Positions 27,730 to 36,758 of a stretch of DNA of 64,000 bases are shown here, in pieces. Numbering within the stretch: position 1 is the first letter of the stretch; the number at the start of each line of letters is the position of its first letter. The DNA is taken from NCBI GenBank assembly GCA_040878115.1, contig JBBDMV010000108.1, forward strand, positions 1-64,000. The letters are read 5' to 3'. The translations under genes and the position numbers were made by a program. Below the pieces are notes generated by a model. The model saw nothing but the letters and a program-made list of their open reading frames with translations, did not search any database and was not told where the DNA came from. This stretch comes from JBBDMU01 sp040878115 (GTDB taxonomy: Bacteria > Bacteroidota > Rhodothermia > Balneolales > Natronogracilivirgulaceae).

Positions 27730-28405
27730 ACAAGTCCATGTGCCAGGTATATTCGGCCACCGCCATATCTATGATGATATCTGCAGCATTGCCTTTGCCG
27801 ACCCCAACGATAGTCCAGTTGGATTCGTTATCGTTTGAATATAGAACACGGTCGGATGTTCCGGAGCGCGTTAGGGTGATTGCCAATTCGGAGCCGGGAA
27901 TATATTGTTCACCCCATTCATTAAGATTGGTTGGCTTGTAATAAATTTCAAAATTGAGCTGGCCTTCACGCACTGTACGAGTGTAGTCATCCATGTAGTC
28001 AACATCCCTTTTTGAATTATCTCCTTCAATACCTTTTGGATCGGCAAAATGATACCCGATTCCCTCAAAACCAGTAGAATTGGGACCGTGTAGCCCGGTT
28101 TTATTCAGTCCACCACCGATTAATGTGTAACTATTGCCTTCTTCACTTGGAGGAAGATTTGTAAAATATAATCGGATCAATGCAAGGTCTGCCACATCGG
28201 ATTCGCCGGGATGATGGGATTTATTAATATGCTTATCCTGTATCTCAATATCCCAGGCTACCGGAACGGTGGTAGACAGAGGGACATTCACCATTTCACT
28301 ACCGCTTCCGGTTTTATTGCAACCGGTCAGGTTTGCTGATAGGGTCAAAAGAATTATAATATATGAGAAGGGACCTTTTCGGTTTGTAGATTTCTTTAAA
28401 TTCAT
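27728..28405 (-). CDS. Hypothetical lipoprotein
   Basis: A 225-residue predicted exported lipoprotein: a basic N-terminus, a hydrophobic stretch and the lipobox-like ANLTGC. The mature part is rich in Asp, Gly and Tyr, with no recognised domain; segments such as GQLNFEIYYKPTNLNEWGEQ suggest a beta-sandwich. It lies between fragments of decayed genes, but its own frame is intact. Function unknown. Confidence 0.65.
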   Translation of the reverse strand: MNLKKSTNRKGPFSYIIILLTLSANLTGCNKTGSGSEMVNVPLSTTVPVAWDIEIQDKHINKSHHPGESDVADLALIRLYFTNLPPSEEGNSYTLIGGGLNKTGLHGPNSTGFEGIGYHFADPKGIEGDNSKRDVDYMDDYTRTVREGQLNFEIYYKPTNLNEWGEQYIPGSELAITLTRSGTSDRVLYSNDNESNWTIVGVGKGNAADIIIDMAVAEYTWHMDL

Positions 28406-28534
28406 ACCTGAAAATAACAGGAAGGACTCTAGCTAAACAATGAGAATGTTATAATTATTGTAAAATCATAGAACAGAACGCTTATCTGGATGAGTATGGA
28501 CAAGGATTGTTCTTTAAAAATCTGTCAAAAGCCT

Positions 28535-28582
28535 TTACCCCCCTGCAGAAGCCCCAATTACCACGATATCGCGCTTACCCAT
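28535..28582 (-). pseudogene. N-terminal stub of a CheB-like gene
   Basis: An ATG with a good Shine-Dalgarno (AAAGGAG) opens MGKRDIVVIGASAGG and then hits TAA. This is the exact start of CheB methylesterase-type proteins (IGASAGGVEAL). One extra G in the run of six would continue the reading as VKAFDRFLKNN, so a single-base loss in a homopolymer plus a large deletion would explain the stub. Confidence 0.65.
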
Positions 28583-28731
28583 GGATGCTCCTTTACTATA
28601 CAGGACATTATTTTTTAGAAATCCCTCTTTAGTGAGAACATGTTTGCAGGTATCACAGTTCGGAGGTTTTTAAAGCAATATAAGTGAAGAAAACGGATAT
28701 GGTAATTATTATGAGGAGACTTTTAATATGG

Positions 28732-28850
28732 GTGCGACTAAAAGCTGGTTTGCCTGCAGGGGATTATGATGATGAAATAGTTACACTCTCGGGCGGCGCG
28801 GCAGATAATGTAAACATAACCATTATCGGTTCGGTTAATAAAATTGAGAT
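28732..28850 (+). pseudogene. Remnant of a secreted beta-repeat protein
   Basis: Within a 68-codon frame (28684-28890) the translation VRLKAGLPAGDYDDEIVTLS, followed by GGAADNVNITIIGSV, resembles the end of beta-sandwich repeats seen in large secreted or type IX-sorted proteins (typical GLxAGxYxxxITxSGGGA...V...GSV). The surrounding sequence has no start-to-end gene. Probably a leftover of a large surface protein gene. Confidence 0.5.
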
Positions 28851-28988
28851 TCCTCGAGACCGCAATAAAAAAATCTCACTTCTCTACTAGATGCACTATA
28901 TTTAGTAATAAATTTCAGAGACGGTTCTGTTTAAAATAATATTCCATAAATTCCGTATTAACTTAATAACTATAAAAAACATCAAACA

Positions 28989-29216
28989 ATGCGCGTAATA
29001 TTATTTCTTTTATTTATTTATATGGTCGTCAGGATCGTGCGATTGATGCTTGTTCAGAATCGTGGAGGACGATCTATATTTAATCGTACCTACACGTTTC
29101 GGGGGTCTTCCAATCCTTTTGGCAATGTTCGCCAGCCGAACGGTAACGCCAGTAAAAAACAAAATATTGATAATTTGGAAGATGCCGAATTCGAAGAGAT
29201 TGACGACGATAAATAA
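28989..29216 (+). CDS. DUF4834-like small membrane protein
   Basis: A 75-residue protein with a hydrophobic N-terminal helix (about 2-20), a basic linker (QNRGGRSIFNR) and an acidic tail DAEFEEIDDDK. The layout and tail match the short Bacteroidota DUF4834 proteins. Function unknown. Start ATG is clear and the downstream neighbour is a tRNA gene. Confidence 0.7.
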   Translation: MRVILFLLFIYMVVRIVRLMLVQNRGGRSIFNRTYTFRGSSNPFGNVRQPNGNASKKQNIDNLEDAEFEEIDDDK

Positions 29217-29333
29217 TTGAGCAATACGTTGTGATCTAAAATAGCTATTCACAAAAAATTCCTACTTATATTATAAACGGGCTGAAATTTTTTGCTTAAT
29301 TGGCTGAACAAGCATTATCTTTAGCATCTTCCT

Positions 29334-29417
29334 GCCCTGGTGGTGAAATTGGTAGACACGCCATCTTGAGGGGGTGGTGCTGGCAACGGCGTGCTGGTTC
29401 AAATCCAGTCCAGGGCA
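29334..29417 (+). tRNA. tRNA-Leu (GAG)
   Basis: The acceptor stem GCCCTGG pairs with CCAGGGC, the D-arm contains AAATTGGTAGACAC, the anticodon loop TTGAGGG gives anticodon GAG, and a long variable arm and GGTTCAAATCC T-loop follow. The 3' CCA is not encoded (discriminator A, then CTT). Class II tRNA, 84 nt, reading CUC and CUU. Confidence 0.96.
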
Positions 29418-29423
29418 CTTAAG

Positions 29424-29466
29424 GGCTCTGTAACCTATTTATTAAAATCGTTACAGAGCCTTTTTA
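29424..29466 (+). terminator. Terminator of tRNA-Leu
   Basis: GGCTCTGTAAC (29424-29434) and GTTACAGAGCC (29450-29460) form a perfect 11-bp stem followed by TTTTT, immediately after the tRNA gene. Confidence 0.9.
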
Positions 29467-29626
29467 TATGGAAACCCATTGTCGAATTCAATGGCCCCTA
29501 ATCATTGCTCATTGCGGCCTGCTTATGCAAACCTGTTGTGCAAATAAACTAAGCCTCAACAAATATTCATCCATGTTTTTCGTAAATTATATGTTAGTGC
29601 ACCATAATATAATTTGAAAATACAGA

Positions 29627-31234
29627 ATGTCCGATACACAAACGGCAGAATCGCTTGATATCCTCAAAGAGAGCCAAAAGCGAAGAACTTTTGCCATCAT
29701 TTCACACCCCGATGCGGGGAAAACAACCCTCACGGAAAAACTTCTTCTTTATGGTGGAGCCCTTCATGAGGCAGGATCCATTAAACAGCGTAAAGCTGCA
29801 AGGCATGCTGCCTCCGATTGGATGGCTATAGAACAGGAACGGGGTATTTCAGTGACTTCTTCAGTTCTTCGTTTTGAACAGGATGGTATAAAATATAATC
29901 TTCTGGATACTCCTGGACACAAAGATTTCTCTGAAGATACTTTCCGTACGCTTATTGCCGCCGATTGCGCTCTTATGGTTATTGATTCGGCTAAAGGGGT
30001 TGAGGAGCAAACCGAAAAGTTGTTTGAAGTTTGCCGGCTCAGGAAGATCCCCGTCATTACCTTTGTGAACAAATGGGATCGCCCTGGTATGGATCCGCTG
30101 GAAGTGCTTAGCAATATCGAAGAAAAATTCAATATTGACGCCGTGCCTGCCACCTGGCCTCTGGGTTACGCTTCCGATTTTCAGGGAGTATATGACCTTA
30201 TCGGCAAAGAACTTCATTTGTACACAAAATTCAAGCACGGTGCCCAGAAAGCCGAGGCTGATATCTTCAATTTGAAGGAAGGTTTAGCAGAGAGTACTTT
30301 AGCGGATAATTATAAAGAGGAATATGAAGAAGAAATTGAGTTGATCTCTGATGAGTTTGAAAATATGGATGCTGAAAAGTTTAAACGTGGTGAAGCCACT
30401 CCCGTATTTTTTGGCTCGGCATTAAGCAATTTTGGACTCGATGTATTTTTAAAATATTTCTCCGGACTCGCTCCAAGCCCGCAACCATATAGTGCAAAAA
30501 AAGGTAGAAATATTTCTCTAGAGGAAGATTTTACCGGATTCATTTTTAAGATGCAGGCCAATATGAACCCTGAACACCGGGACTGTACCGCTTTTGTGCG
30601 TGTGGCATCTGGAATTTTCAAGCGAAGCATGGAAGTGACTATCTCCGGTAGCAATAAAAAAATAAGGATGACCACACCTCATAGCCTGATGGGCGACGAA
30701 CGTAATTTACTGGAAACCGCATATCCCGGTGATATCGTAGCCTTATTCAACCCGGGTAACTTCAGGATAGGCAGTACATTATCTCAACAAAGTAACGTTG
30801 ATTACGACGTAATCCCGTTGTTTTCACCTGAGCATTTCCGCAAGGCAAACTCTAATGATCCATTTAAGCGCAAACAGCTGCGCCAGGGACTTCAGCAATT
30901 ATCTGAAGAGGGTGTAGTAAACGTTTTCGAAGTTCCGGGCGGAGTAGGCAATGAACTGCTGCTTGGCACAGTAGGTGTGCTTCAGTTCGAAGTTGTACAA
31001 CACAGGATGAAGACAGAATACAAAGTTGATATCTCTCTGTCTTCGACATCATATATAGCAGCACGATGGCTACCCGATAAACCTGAGGTCATTAGAAAGC
31101 TCGAAGAAAGCTATTCAACCCACGTCACATATGATATAGAAGGAAATCCTATTGTTCTTTTCGATAGTAATTATGCCTTAGATCAGGCTGTTGAAGCTGT
31201 TGGGGATGAGAATTTGCTTAAGTTTAAAATATAG
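29627..31234 (+). CDS. prfC: Peptide chain release factor 3
   Basis: A 535-residue translational GTPase that recycles RF1/RF2. G-motifs are SHPDAGKTTL (G1), LLDTPGHKDF (G3) and FVNKWDRPG (G4). The sequence KAARHAASDWMAIEQERGIS is the RF3 switch region. Length is close to the 529 residues of the E. coli protein. Start ATG at 29627 with the stretch before it A/T-rich. It is probably followed in the same transcript by the cupin gene. Confidence 0.96.
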   Translation: MSDTQTAESLDILKESQKRRTFAIISHPDAGKTTLTEKLLLYGGALHEAGSIKQRKAARHAASDWMAIEQERGISVTSSVLRFEQDGIKYNLLDTPGHKDFSEDTFRTLIAADCALMVIDSAKGVEEQTEKLFEVCRLRKIPVITFVNKWDRPGMDPLEVLSNIEEKFNIDAVPATWPLGYASDFQGVYDLIGKELHLYTKFKHGAQKAEADIFNLKEGLAESTLADNYKEEYEEEIELISDEFENMDAEKFKRGEATPVFFGSALSNFGLDVFLKYFSGLAPSPQPYSAKKGRNISLEEDFTGFIFKMQANMNPEHRDCTAFVRVASGIFKRSMEVTISGSNKKIRMTTPHSLMGDERNLLETAYPGDIVALFNPGNFRIGSTLSQQSNVDYDVIPLFSPEHFRKANSNDPFKRKQLRQGLQQLSEEGVVNVFEVPGGVGNELLLGTVGVLQFEVVQHRMKTEYKVDISLSSTSYIAARWLPDKPEVIRKLEESYSTHVTYDIEGNPIVLFDSNYALDQAVEAVGDENLLKFKI

Positions 31235-31274
31235 GCTTTGAAGCCTCTCCTTATTTTTTTTATTGACCGAAATA

Positions 31275-31802
31275 ATGAAAAGTAGCCTCCTTTTAGATTT
31301 ACCCGCTAAAATAGAAAAACCTAAAGTATTCCATGAAGTCCAGACTTATCTTGAAGGTGAGGGGTTCGTTTTAACAAATCGTGATGATACACGTCCATGG
31401 GGAGGTTTTTTCTACGTAGACGAAAAACAGGCTGAAACATTCATATCGACTTTCTTCCCTCATTTCAGCGTTGATGATTTTAAGGGTTTTGACAAACTAA
31501 GTCCCAAAATACTTCTGGTTGCTCCACAAAAGCGCCTCTCGTGGCAATACCACCATCGTCGCTCTGAAATTTGGAAAGTAATCGGCGGTAAGGTTGGCGT
31601 CGTTGTCAGCGAAACTGAGGAGGAAACCCCATTGCGTCACCTTGATGTTGGAACAGTGATCAGCTTAAACCAGGGCCAGTGCCATCGCCTTGTTGGTCTT
31701 GATGAATGGGGTATAATTGCAGAGATCTGGCAACATACTGACCCTGTCAATCCATCGGATGAAAACGATATCGTGCGTGTGCAGGATGATTTTGGACGTT
31801 AG
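31275..31802 (+). CDS. Cupin, mannose-6-phosphate isomerase type II-like
   Basis: About 175 residues, starting at the ATG 31275 (a TTG at 31263 is less likely). The cupin core includes SWQYHHRRSEIWKVIGGKVG and the second motif GQCHRLVGL, which supply metal-binding histidines. It resembles the C-terminal isomerase domain of bifunctional ManC proteins, and also proteins annotated as phosphoheptose isomerases. The C-terminal acidic VRVQDDFGR is typical. Because the manC in this window lacks an isomerase domain, this could be the separate isomerase. The gene follows prfC by about 40 bp. Confidence 0.8.
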   Translation: MKSSLLLDLPAKIEKPKVFHEVQTYLEGEGFVLTNRDDTRPWGGFFYVDEKQAETFISTFFPHFSVDDFKGFDKLSPKILLVAPQKRLSWQYHHRRSEIWKVIGGKVGVVVSETEEETPLRHLDVGTVISLNQGQCHRLVGLDEWGIIAEIWQHTDPVNPSDENDIVRVQDDFGR

Positions 31803-31878
31803 GATATAAGGAGTTAAAATCCTTTATTAGGGTAAAGGTCATTCAATAAATTATTTTGATAGTGGTTACGTCTGTCAA

Positions 31879-32325
31879 CTATTCGACCGTGAATGTATTT
31901 GAATGCTGTGTTTGGGTTTCCCCTTCTTCATCTTCGACAAAATAATCATAGTACACTCTGTATTCACCAGGTGTTGTTTCAGTGATTCTGTGAATGAAGT
32001 CGTAAGAAATTTCCCGTATTCGTTGCTCTCCCGGCTCAAGTGTAAAAGTGTCAATATCAAATGACGGTGGTTCTTCTTCAACCCTGGCCCAATCGCCATC
32101 AATACGTTTTTCAATATGAGGATCGCCTGTTCGGCTAATAAACAGGTAAATATTGTTACTCATGAAATTTTCCGCAGTAATAGTAATTGCTGAATTTTCA
32201 CGGAGGACTTCTTTGTCTATACCTATATTGAACTCATTTGGTTCATCGGCTGAATTGCCAAACAAGCCGCAACCTCCTAATAAAAAAGGTATAACCAGAA
32301 AAATGATAAATAGTTGTTTCTTCAT
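31879..32325 (-). CDS. Hypothetical lipoprotein, Ig-like
   Basis: A 148-residue exported lipoprotein: basic start, hydrophobic core, lipobox LLGGC. The mature part shows repeated beta-strand patterns (SAITITAENFMSNNIYLF, YRVYYDYFVEDEEGE, SNTFTVE) resembling an immunoglobulin-like intracellular/periplasmic sandwich. No enzyme motif. Function unknown. Downstream of nothing on its strand, convergent with the cupin gene. Confidence 0.7.
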   Translation of the reverse strand: MKKQLFIIFLVIPFLLGGCGLFGNSADEPNEFNIGIDKEVLRENSAITITAENFMSNNIYLFISRTGDPHIEKRIDGDWARVEEEPPSFDIDTFTLEPGEQRIREISYDFIHRITETTPGEYRVYYDYFVEDEEGETQTQHSNTFTVE

Positions 32326-32499
32326 AATGTTGTATTTAGATCACATGTAATGAAATCAATATTTAATAATAAACCTAATGCATGATAATTTTAACTAATC
32401 AGTAATCCAATTCGGTGTTTAGGCTTTTTTCTTTTACCGGTGACATTTTGTGCTCCGTATAGAGCTTTATCCACGGGTGGGCAGACTTCAGGAGTTGAT

Positions 32500-33096
32500 T
32501 TAGTTGGTATCACGGATTTGTTGATACTTTACTGCATACTTGCCGAAAATATCGAACTCAAGGTTTACCTGGTCATTTTCCTGTCGAAACTTAAGGTTAG
32601 TGTGCTCAAGCGTGAAAGGGATGATAGCAACAGTAAATTCATTGCCTTTCTCTCTGGCCACTGTTAGGCTAATCCCGTCAATGCAGATACTACCACGTCC
32701 TACGATGAGGGTTTGAAATTCTTCGGGATAGCGGATGGTAATTAACCAGTTAGTTTCTTCTTTCTGGATGGATGTAATAGTTCCAGCTGTATCTACATGA
32801 CCTTGAACTATATGTCCGCTGATGCGCTCGGAGAGGCGAAGCGACCGTTCCAGATTAACCTGATCACCTTGATTTAACTCGCCAAGTGCAGTTTTTCTCA
32901 GGGTCTCCTCAATTACCTGAACATCAAAATGCCTGCGATCACAATACACCACAGTCTGACAGACCCCATTTATACTTATGCTTTCGTCAATTTGTAATTC
33001 CTCTGCAAAATCACAGCCAATGCGTAATAACTTTCCGCCACCCTGGCTCTCAATTTTTGCTAACGTGCCAAGACTTTCTATTATACCGTTAAACAT
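32500..33096 (-). CDS. ribE: Riboflavin synthase alpha subunit
   Basis: A 198-residue protein with two repeated lumazine-binding domains (about 1-97 and 98-195). The start MFNGIIESLG, the linker ISGHIVQGHVDTAG and the second-domain start ICIDGISLTVA are hallmarks. It dismutates two 6,7-dimethyl-8-ribityllumazine molecules to riboflavin. It lies 90 bp downstream of ribD on the same strand; ribBA and ribH are not in the window. No FMN riboswitch motif is apparent upstream. Confidence 0.95.
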   Translation of the reverse strand: MFNGIIESLGTLAKIESQGGGKLLRIGCDFAEELQIDESISINGVCQTVVYCDRRHFDVQVIEETLRKTALGELNQGDQVNLERSLRLSERISGHIVQGHVDTAGTITSIQKEETNWLITIRYPEEFQTLIVGRGSICIDGISLTVAREKGNEFTVAIIPFTLEHTNLKFRQENDQVNLEFDIFGKYAVKYQQIRDTN

Positions 33097-33187
33097 TTAT
33101 ACTCAAAAATTTTAGTTATTAAACCTATGCTCACCCTGAAACCACTAATAAAATATGCAGAATAAAAGGATGATCATTACTTGCAAC

Positions 33188-34315
33188 TTAAAAATAACCT
33201 GTAAAAAGCATATCCTCGCCTGATCTCTCCCAGCTAGTAGTATGCAACTTAAGGACATCCTCCATGTGGTTAATTCCTAATCCTAAAACAGATCGGGCAC
33301 CACCGCCAAGTATTTTTGGGGCAATAAATAAATGAATCTTATCAACCAGGTTCTGGGTAATTAAAGCGGTCGCAAGATCACTTCCGGCTTCTACAAGAAC
33401 GGATGTAATATTCATTTCACCAAGTTTCTCAATTGCCTGATTTAAGTCGCTGTGCCCATTTAGCTGGGATACCAATAGTGTTTTTCCACGAAAATAATTG
33501 GTCTGTAAAATGTTCAGCATGGGATCTGCGTGCTTGTTGTATTCCTCTTCATCGTGAGTAATTACAATCGTTTTTTTTTCATGCTGGTCCGTGAACAAAT
33601 TAAGGTCTTTGGGTAATGATAAATTGCCATCAATCACTACTCTTTTTGGTTGGCGTCCTTTTACATGGCGGACCGTCAGGTTAGGATTATCTGTTGAAGC
33701 TGTATTACGACCAATCATCACGGCATCATAAGTGCTTCTCCATTCGTGAACTTTTTTTCTAGACTCAATGGATGTTATCCACCGAGAGTTTCCATCGGGA
33801 GCTGAAATATAACCGTCCAGAGTCTGCGCTATTTTCAGGATCACGTAAGGTTTCCTGTATTTCATGAAGAAAATAAATGCTTCATTCATTTTAGCTGCTT
33901 CTTTTTCCAGGATGCCCGTTTCAACGGTTATCCCTCTTTCTTTTAGAAGCTTGATCCCACAGCCTTGTACTTGAGGGTTTGGGTCTTCCATAGCGCAAAC
34001 TACTCGTCCAATGGGGAATGTGCATAAGGTTTCAGCGCAAGGTGGGGTTTTTCCATGATGAGAACAGGGCTCGAGAGTGACATAAACAGTTGCTCCTTCA
34101 AGTTTACTCTTATCATTAACCGATTTCAAGGCATTTACTTCGGCATGAGCTTCACCATACCTTTCGTGAAAACCCTGACCTAGCATCTCATTGGTACTGG
34201 ATACGATCACACACCCGACTAGCGGATTTGGTGATGCATAACCCTTCCCCTTTACGGCTAGTTTGAGGGCTTTCTTCATCCACTTGATATCGTTTTTGTC
34301 TGATGGTCTGGCCAT
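33188..34315 (-). CDS. ribD: Bifunctional deaminase/reductase RibD
   Basis: A 375-residue bifunctional enzyme of riboflavin synthesis. The N-terminal deaminase domain (about 10-150) has GEAHAEVNAL and EPCSHHGKTPPCAE zinc motifs. The C-terminal reductase (about 155-375) has ISAPDGNSRWITS and GRNTASTDNPNLTVR. It converts diaminohydroxyribosylaminopyrimidine phosphate in two steps. First of the pair with ribE, downstream of the ppiD terminator. Confidence 0.95.
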   Translation of the reverse strand: MARPSDKNDIKWMKKALKLAVKGKGYASPNPLVGCVIVSSTNEMLGQGFHERYGEAHAEVNALKSVNDKSKLEGATVYVTLEPCSHHGKTPPCAETLCTFPIGRVVCAMEDPNPQVQGCGIKLLKERGITVETGILEKEAAKMNEAFIFFMKYRKPYVILKIAQTLDGYISAPDGNSRWITSIESRKKVHEWRSTYDAVMIGRNTASTDNPNLTVRHVKGRQPKRVVIDGNLSLPKDLNLFTDQHEKKTIVITHDEEEYNKHADPMLNILQTNYFRGKTLLVSQLNGHSDLNQAIEKLGEMNITSVLVEAGSDLATALITQNLVDKIHLFIAPKILGGGARSVLGLGINHMEDVLKLHTTSWERSGEDMLFTGYF

Positions 34316-34336
34316 AACGAAAGGATGATAATTATG

Positions 34337-34389
34337 AAAAAAACCGTCTGTGTCTACTAACTTAAACCCTTAATAGGCACAGACGGTTT
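34337..34389 (-). terminator. Terminator of the PpiD-like gene
   Basis: AAACCGTCTGTG (34341-34352) and CACAGACGGTTT (34378-34389) form a perfect 12-bp stem with a 25-nt loop. On the minus strand it runs into a T-rich stretch and lies 10 nt after the stop codon of the PpiD-like gene. Confidence 0.85.
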
Positions 34390-34398
34390 AAGAACTGG

Positions 34399-36489
34399 TT
34401 AACGAGCTGCTCTAAGGTGCCTGTAATCTTTTATATCTACACCGTGTTGAATCCTATCCGTCCATATTTGCGCGAACTCCTGGCTTCTGTTTTGGTTGAG
34501 GCCCACTCTAATCCTTTCGCGCTCATCGGTAGTCAGTTCTTCCATATCGGCATCTATACGCTCGTCAACATGCACAACAAAAACAGCACTTTCGCCTGGG
34601 ATGGCTTGTGACTGTTCGCCGGGATCAAGACCAAAAACAGTTCCGATCACACGTGGCTCACGACCAAAAGCCGGAAGGTTGGTTGCATCCTTGCTGATAT
34701 TATCAGCTTCATAAATCTCTATGCCCTCAGATTCGGAAATTCCCTCTATTGAAGGATGCTGTTGAAGCTGTTCGTTTACCTGTTGAGCCAAAACTTCTTT
34801 TCTTTTCTGATTTCTGACAACAGATTCCACCTGTGAGCGGACCTCATCAAGTGGTCGTATACCTTCCGGTGTTCTTTGTTCTACTTGTACTACCACGAAA
34901 CTATCGTCTGTTTCAATCACATCAGAAATTTCACCCTGACTCATGTTTTGGAGTTCGGCCAGGATTAAACGGCTTTCCCCAAGACCTGAGATAAGAGGGT
35001 TACCTTCTGTTGCTACAGCTTCGTTGATGGTCAGGCTGGCGCTTTCAGCCTCTTCTTCAAAGCTATTATTATTGGCAGAATAATAGGCAAAATCATCGGC
35101 TTCCCTGGCCAGTGCTTCAATAGTAGCCAATGGATCGGGTTCAATGAAGCGGCTTAGATCTGCAAATCGAATTTCCTGATCGGTACGATCAATAACCTCT
35201 AAGATATAAAAGCTGTTATCGGCTGCTACTGGTCCAACTATGGAACCTGGAGAAGCCTGAAAAGCAGCGTTTGCAACGGGTTCCGGTTTATCCTGTCGGC
35301 TGAAATACCCGATCTCACCACCATCACTCGCACTTTGATTATCCTGGGAATGTATTCTAGCCAGTTGTTCGAATGACTCTCCATCACGCGCCTCCTGGGC
35401 TATAACTTCAGCTCTTGTCTCAACCTCATCACGATTTTGTTCGGTAAAGTTTAGCTGTATCTGTCTTGCCCTGGTATAAGATTGACCCGCATTTTGCTGT
35501 TCAAGCTTTTTAATTAAATGAGCTTGGCTCCCGTGAATATAAGGCTCAGAAACCTCACCGACATTAAGTTCGAAGGCTTTCAGATGTTCATTCCTGGCTT
35601 CTGTAGGATCCAAAAAGTCTTCGAAATACCTGGTTTGTGACTCGTGCGTCTCAAGAAAAATAGAGTCCTCTTCGGTAGCCTGAAAATCATCGCGTAAGGC
35701 ATCCAGTTCATTTAGGGTTCTCAAGGTATCTTCAGCAGAAGGCTCTTTTGGGAACTCTACGTATGAAATTGCCCATCTTTCGCTTCTTCTGAAGCGATCT
35801 TGGTTATTTTGATAATAGTTGCGTACCTCAGAGTCCGTAACCTCAATTTTGGCTTCGTCCACTTCAGAATAGGGGAAGCGAACATAACGAAAGTCAGCGC
35901 TGGTATTTTGGCGGATAAACTCCCGTTCCACTTCTGAGTCACTGACGATCAAAGACGATTCAAGATAATTATTTAGCTTTTCCTGTCTCCGCTGTTCCCT
36001 GAGTTGTTGTTCTACCATCACCCAGATATCTGTATTTTCAGGGGCTTCAATAGCATTTCTTAGGGCCATACGATCAATGGTCCCATCTTCAAGTTGAAAT
36101 TGCTGTCGAATAAAAGGAGCCGGGTTATCGCCGGTAACCATTTGCATCAGTTCTTCATCAGTGACGGCGAGGCCTATTTCATCCATTTTTTGTTGAAGGA
36201 CTGTATTCAAAACGAGTTCGTCCCAAACGCGCTCTTCATACATAGCCCGTATTTCCATATCCGGGGCTTCACCGGCACGCTGCCGGTATTGCTCAGTATA
36301 CATGTTCAGGCGCTCGTTAAATTCTTCGTAACTAATGGGTTGACCTTTTACTTCGCCCATTGCAGATGGACCTACCATAACGGCATCAAATACCTGCGTA
36401 TCGGCAAGAACCCATAGGAGACCAAAAGAGATAATTAAGATCCAGATTGTATACTTGGTACCGCCTCTCAGCTTTTCCATCAAACCCAT
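34399..36489 (-). CDS. PpiD-like peptidyl-prolyl isomerase
   Basis: A 696-residue membrane-anchored chaperone. The anchor is about residues 12-34, followed by a SurA_N/PpiD_N helical domain (about 40-250) and a parvulin domain around 335-435 (QLARIHSQDNQSASDGGEIG, NAAFQASPGSIVGP). A second, more degenerate isomerase-like region follows (about 470-570). In the family it assists folding of exported proteins next to the Sec translocon. A terminator follows the gene, and the upstream neighbours belong to a different unit. Confidence 0.88.
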   Translation of the reverse strand: MGLMEKLRGGTKYTIWILIISFGLLWVLADTQVFDAVMVGPSAMGEVKGQPISYEEFNERLNMYTEQYRQRAGEAPDMEIRAMYEERVWDELVLNTVLQQKMDEIGLAVTDEELMQMVTGDNPAPFIRQQFQLEDGTIDRMALRNAIEAPENTDIWVMVEQQLREQRRQEKLNNYLESSLIVSDSEVEREFIRQNTSADFRYVRFPYSEVDEAKIEVTDSEVRNYYQNNQDRFRRSERWAISYVEFPKEPSAEDTLRTLNELDALRDDFQATEEDSIFLETHESQTRYFEDFLDPTEARNEHLKAFELNVGEVSEPYIHGSQAHLIKKLEQQNAGQSYTRARQIQLNFTEQNRDEVETRAEVIAQEARDGESFEQLARIHSQDNQSASDGGEIGYFSRQDKPEPVANAAFQASPGSIVGPVAADNSFYILEVIDRTDQEIRFADLSRFIEPDPLATIEALAREADDFAYYSANNNSFEEEAESASLTINEAVATEGNPLISGLGESRLILAELQNMSQGEISDVIETDDSFVVVQVEQRTPEGIRPLDEVRSQVESVVRNQKRKEVLAQQVNEQLQQHPSIEGISESEGIEIYEADNISKDATNLPAFGREPRVIGTVFGLDPGEQSQAIPGESAVFVVHVDERIDADMEELTTDERERIRVGLNQNRSQEFAQIWTDRIQHGVDIKDYRHLRAAR

Positions 36490-36758
36490 AAAAAAATCCT
36501 GTACTTGCTAAAATTTGTAATAATATTGAATAAAGTAACTGCCGAAGATACTGCGATTCCCGGCGAAGAGCAAAATTCCAGGGAGTGCCTTCATCTAATG
36601 TAATAACGTAGAAAGATTAATTATCTTTTAGATGCACGACTTGATTTAAGAGCAAAAACTCCCAGGTACTTCCAAACCATTTGATGCATATTACCTCCAA
36701 ATTCAAGTTTGGGACCCTTCTTTAAAAATTACAAAGGTTTGCTATGACAGTTCAAAAC

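Noticed and set aside
34316..34398. FMN riboswitch upstream of ribD
   Set aside because: The short gap is filled by the terminator of the preceding gene, and no RFN-element motifs are visible upstream of ribD or ribE.
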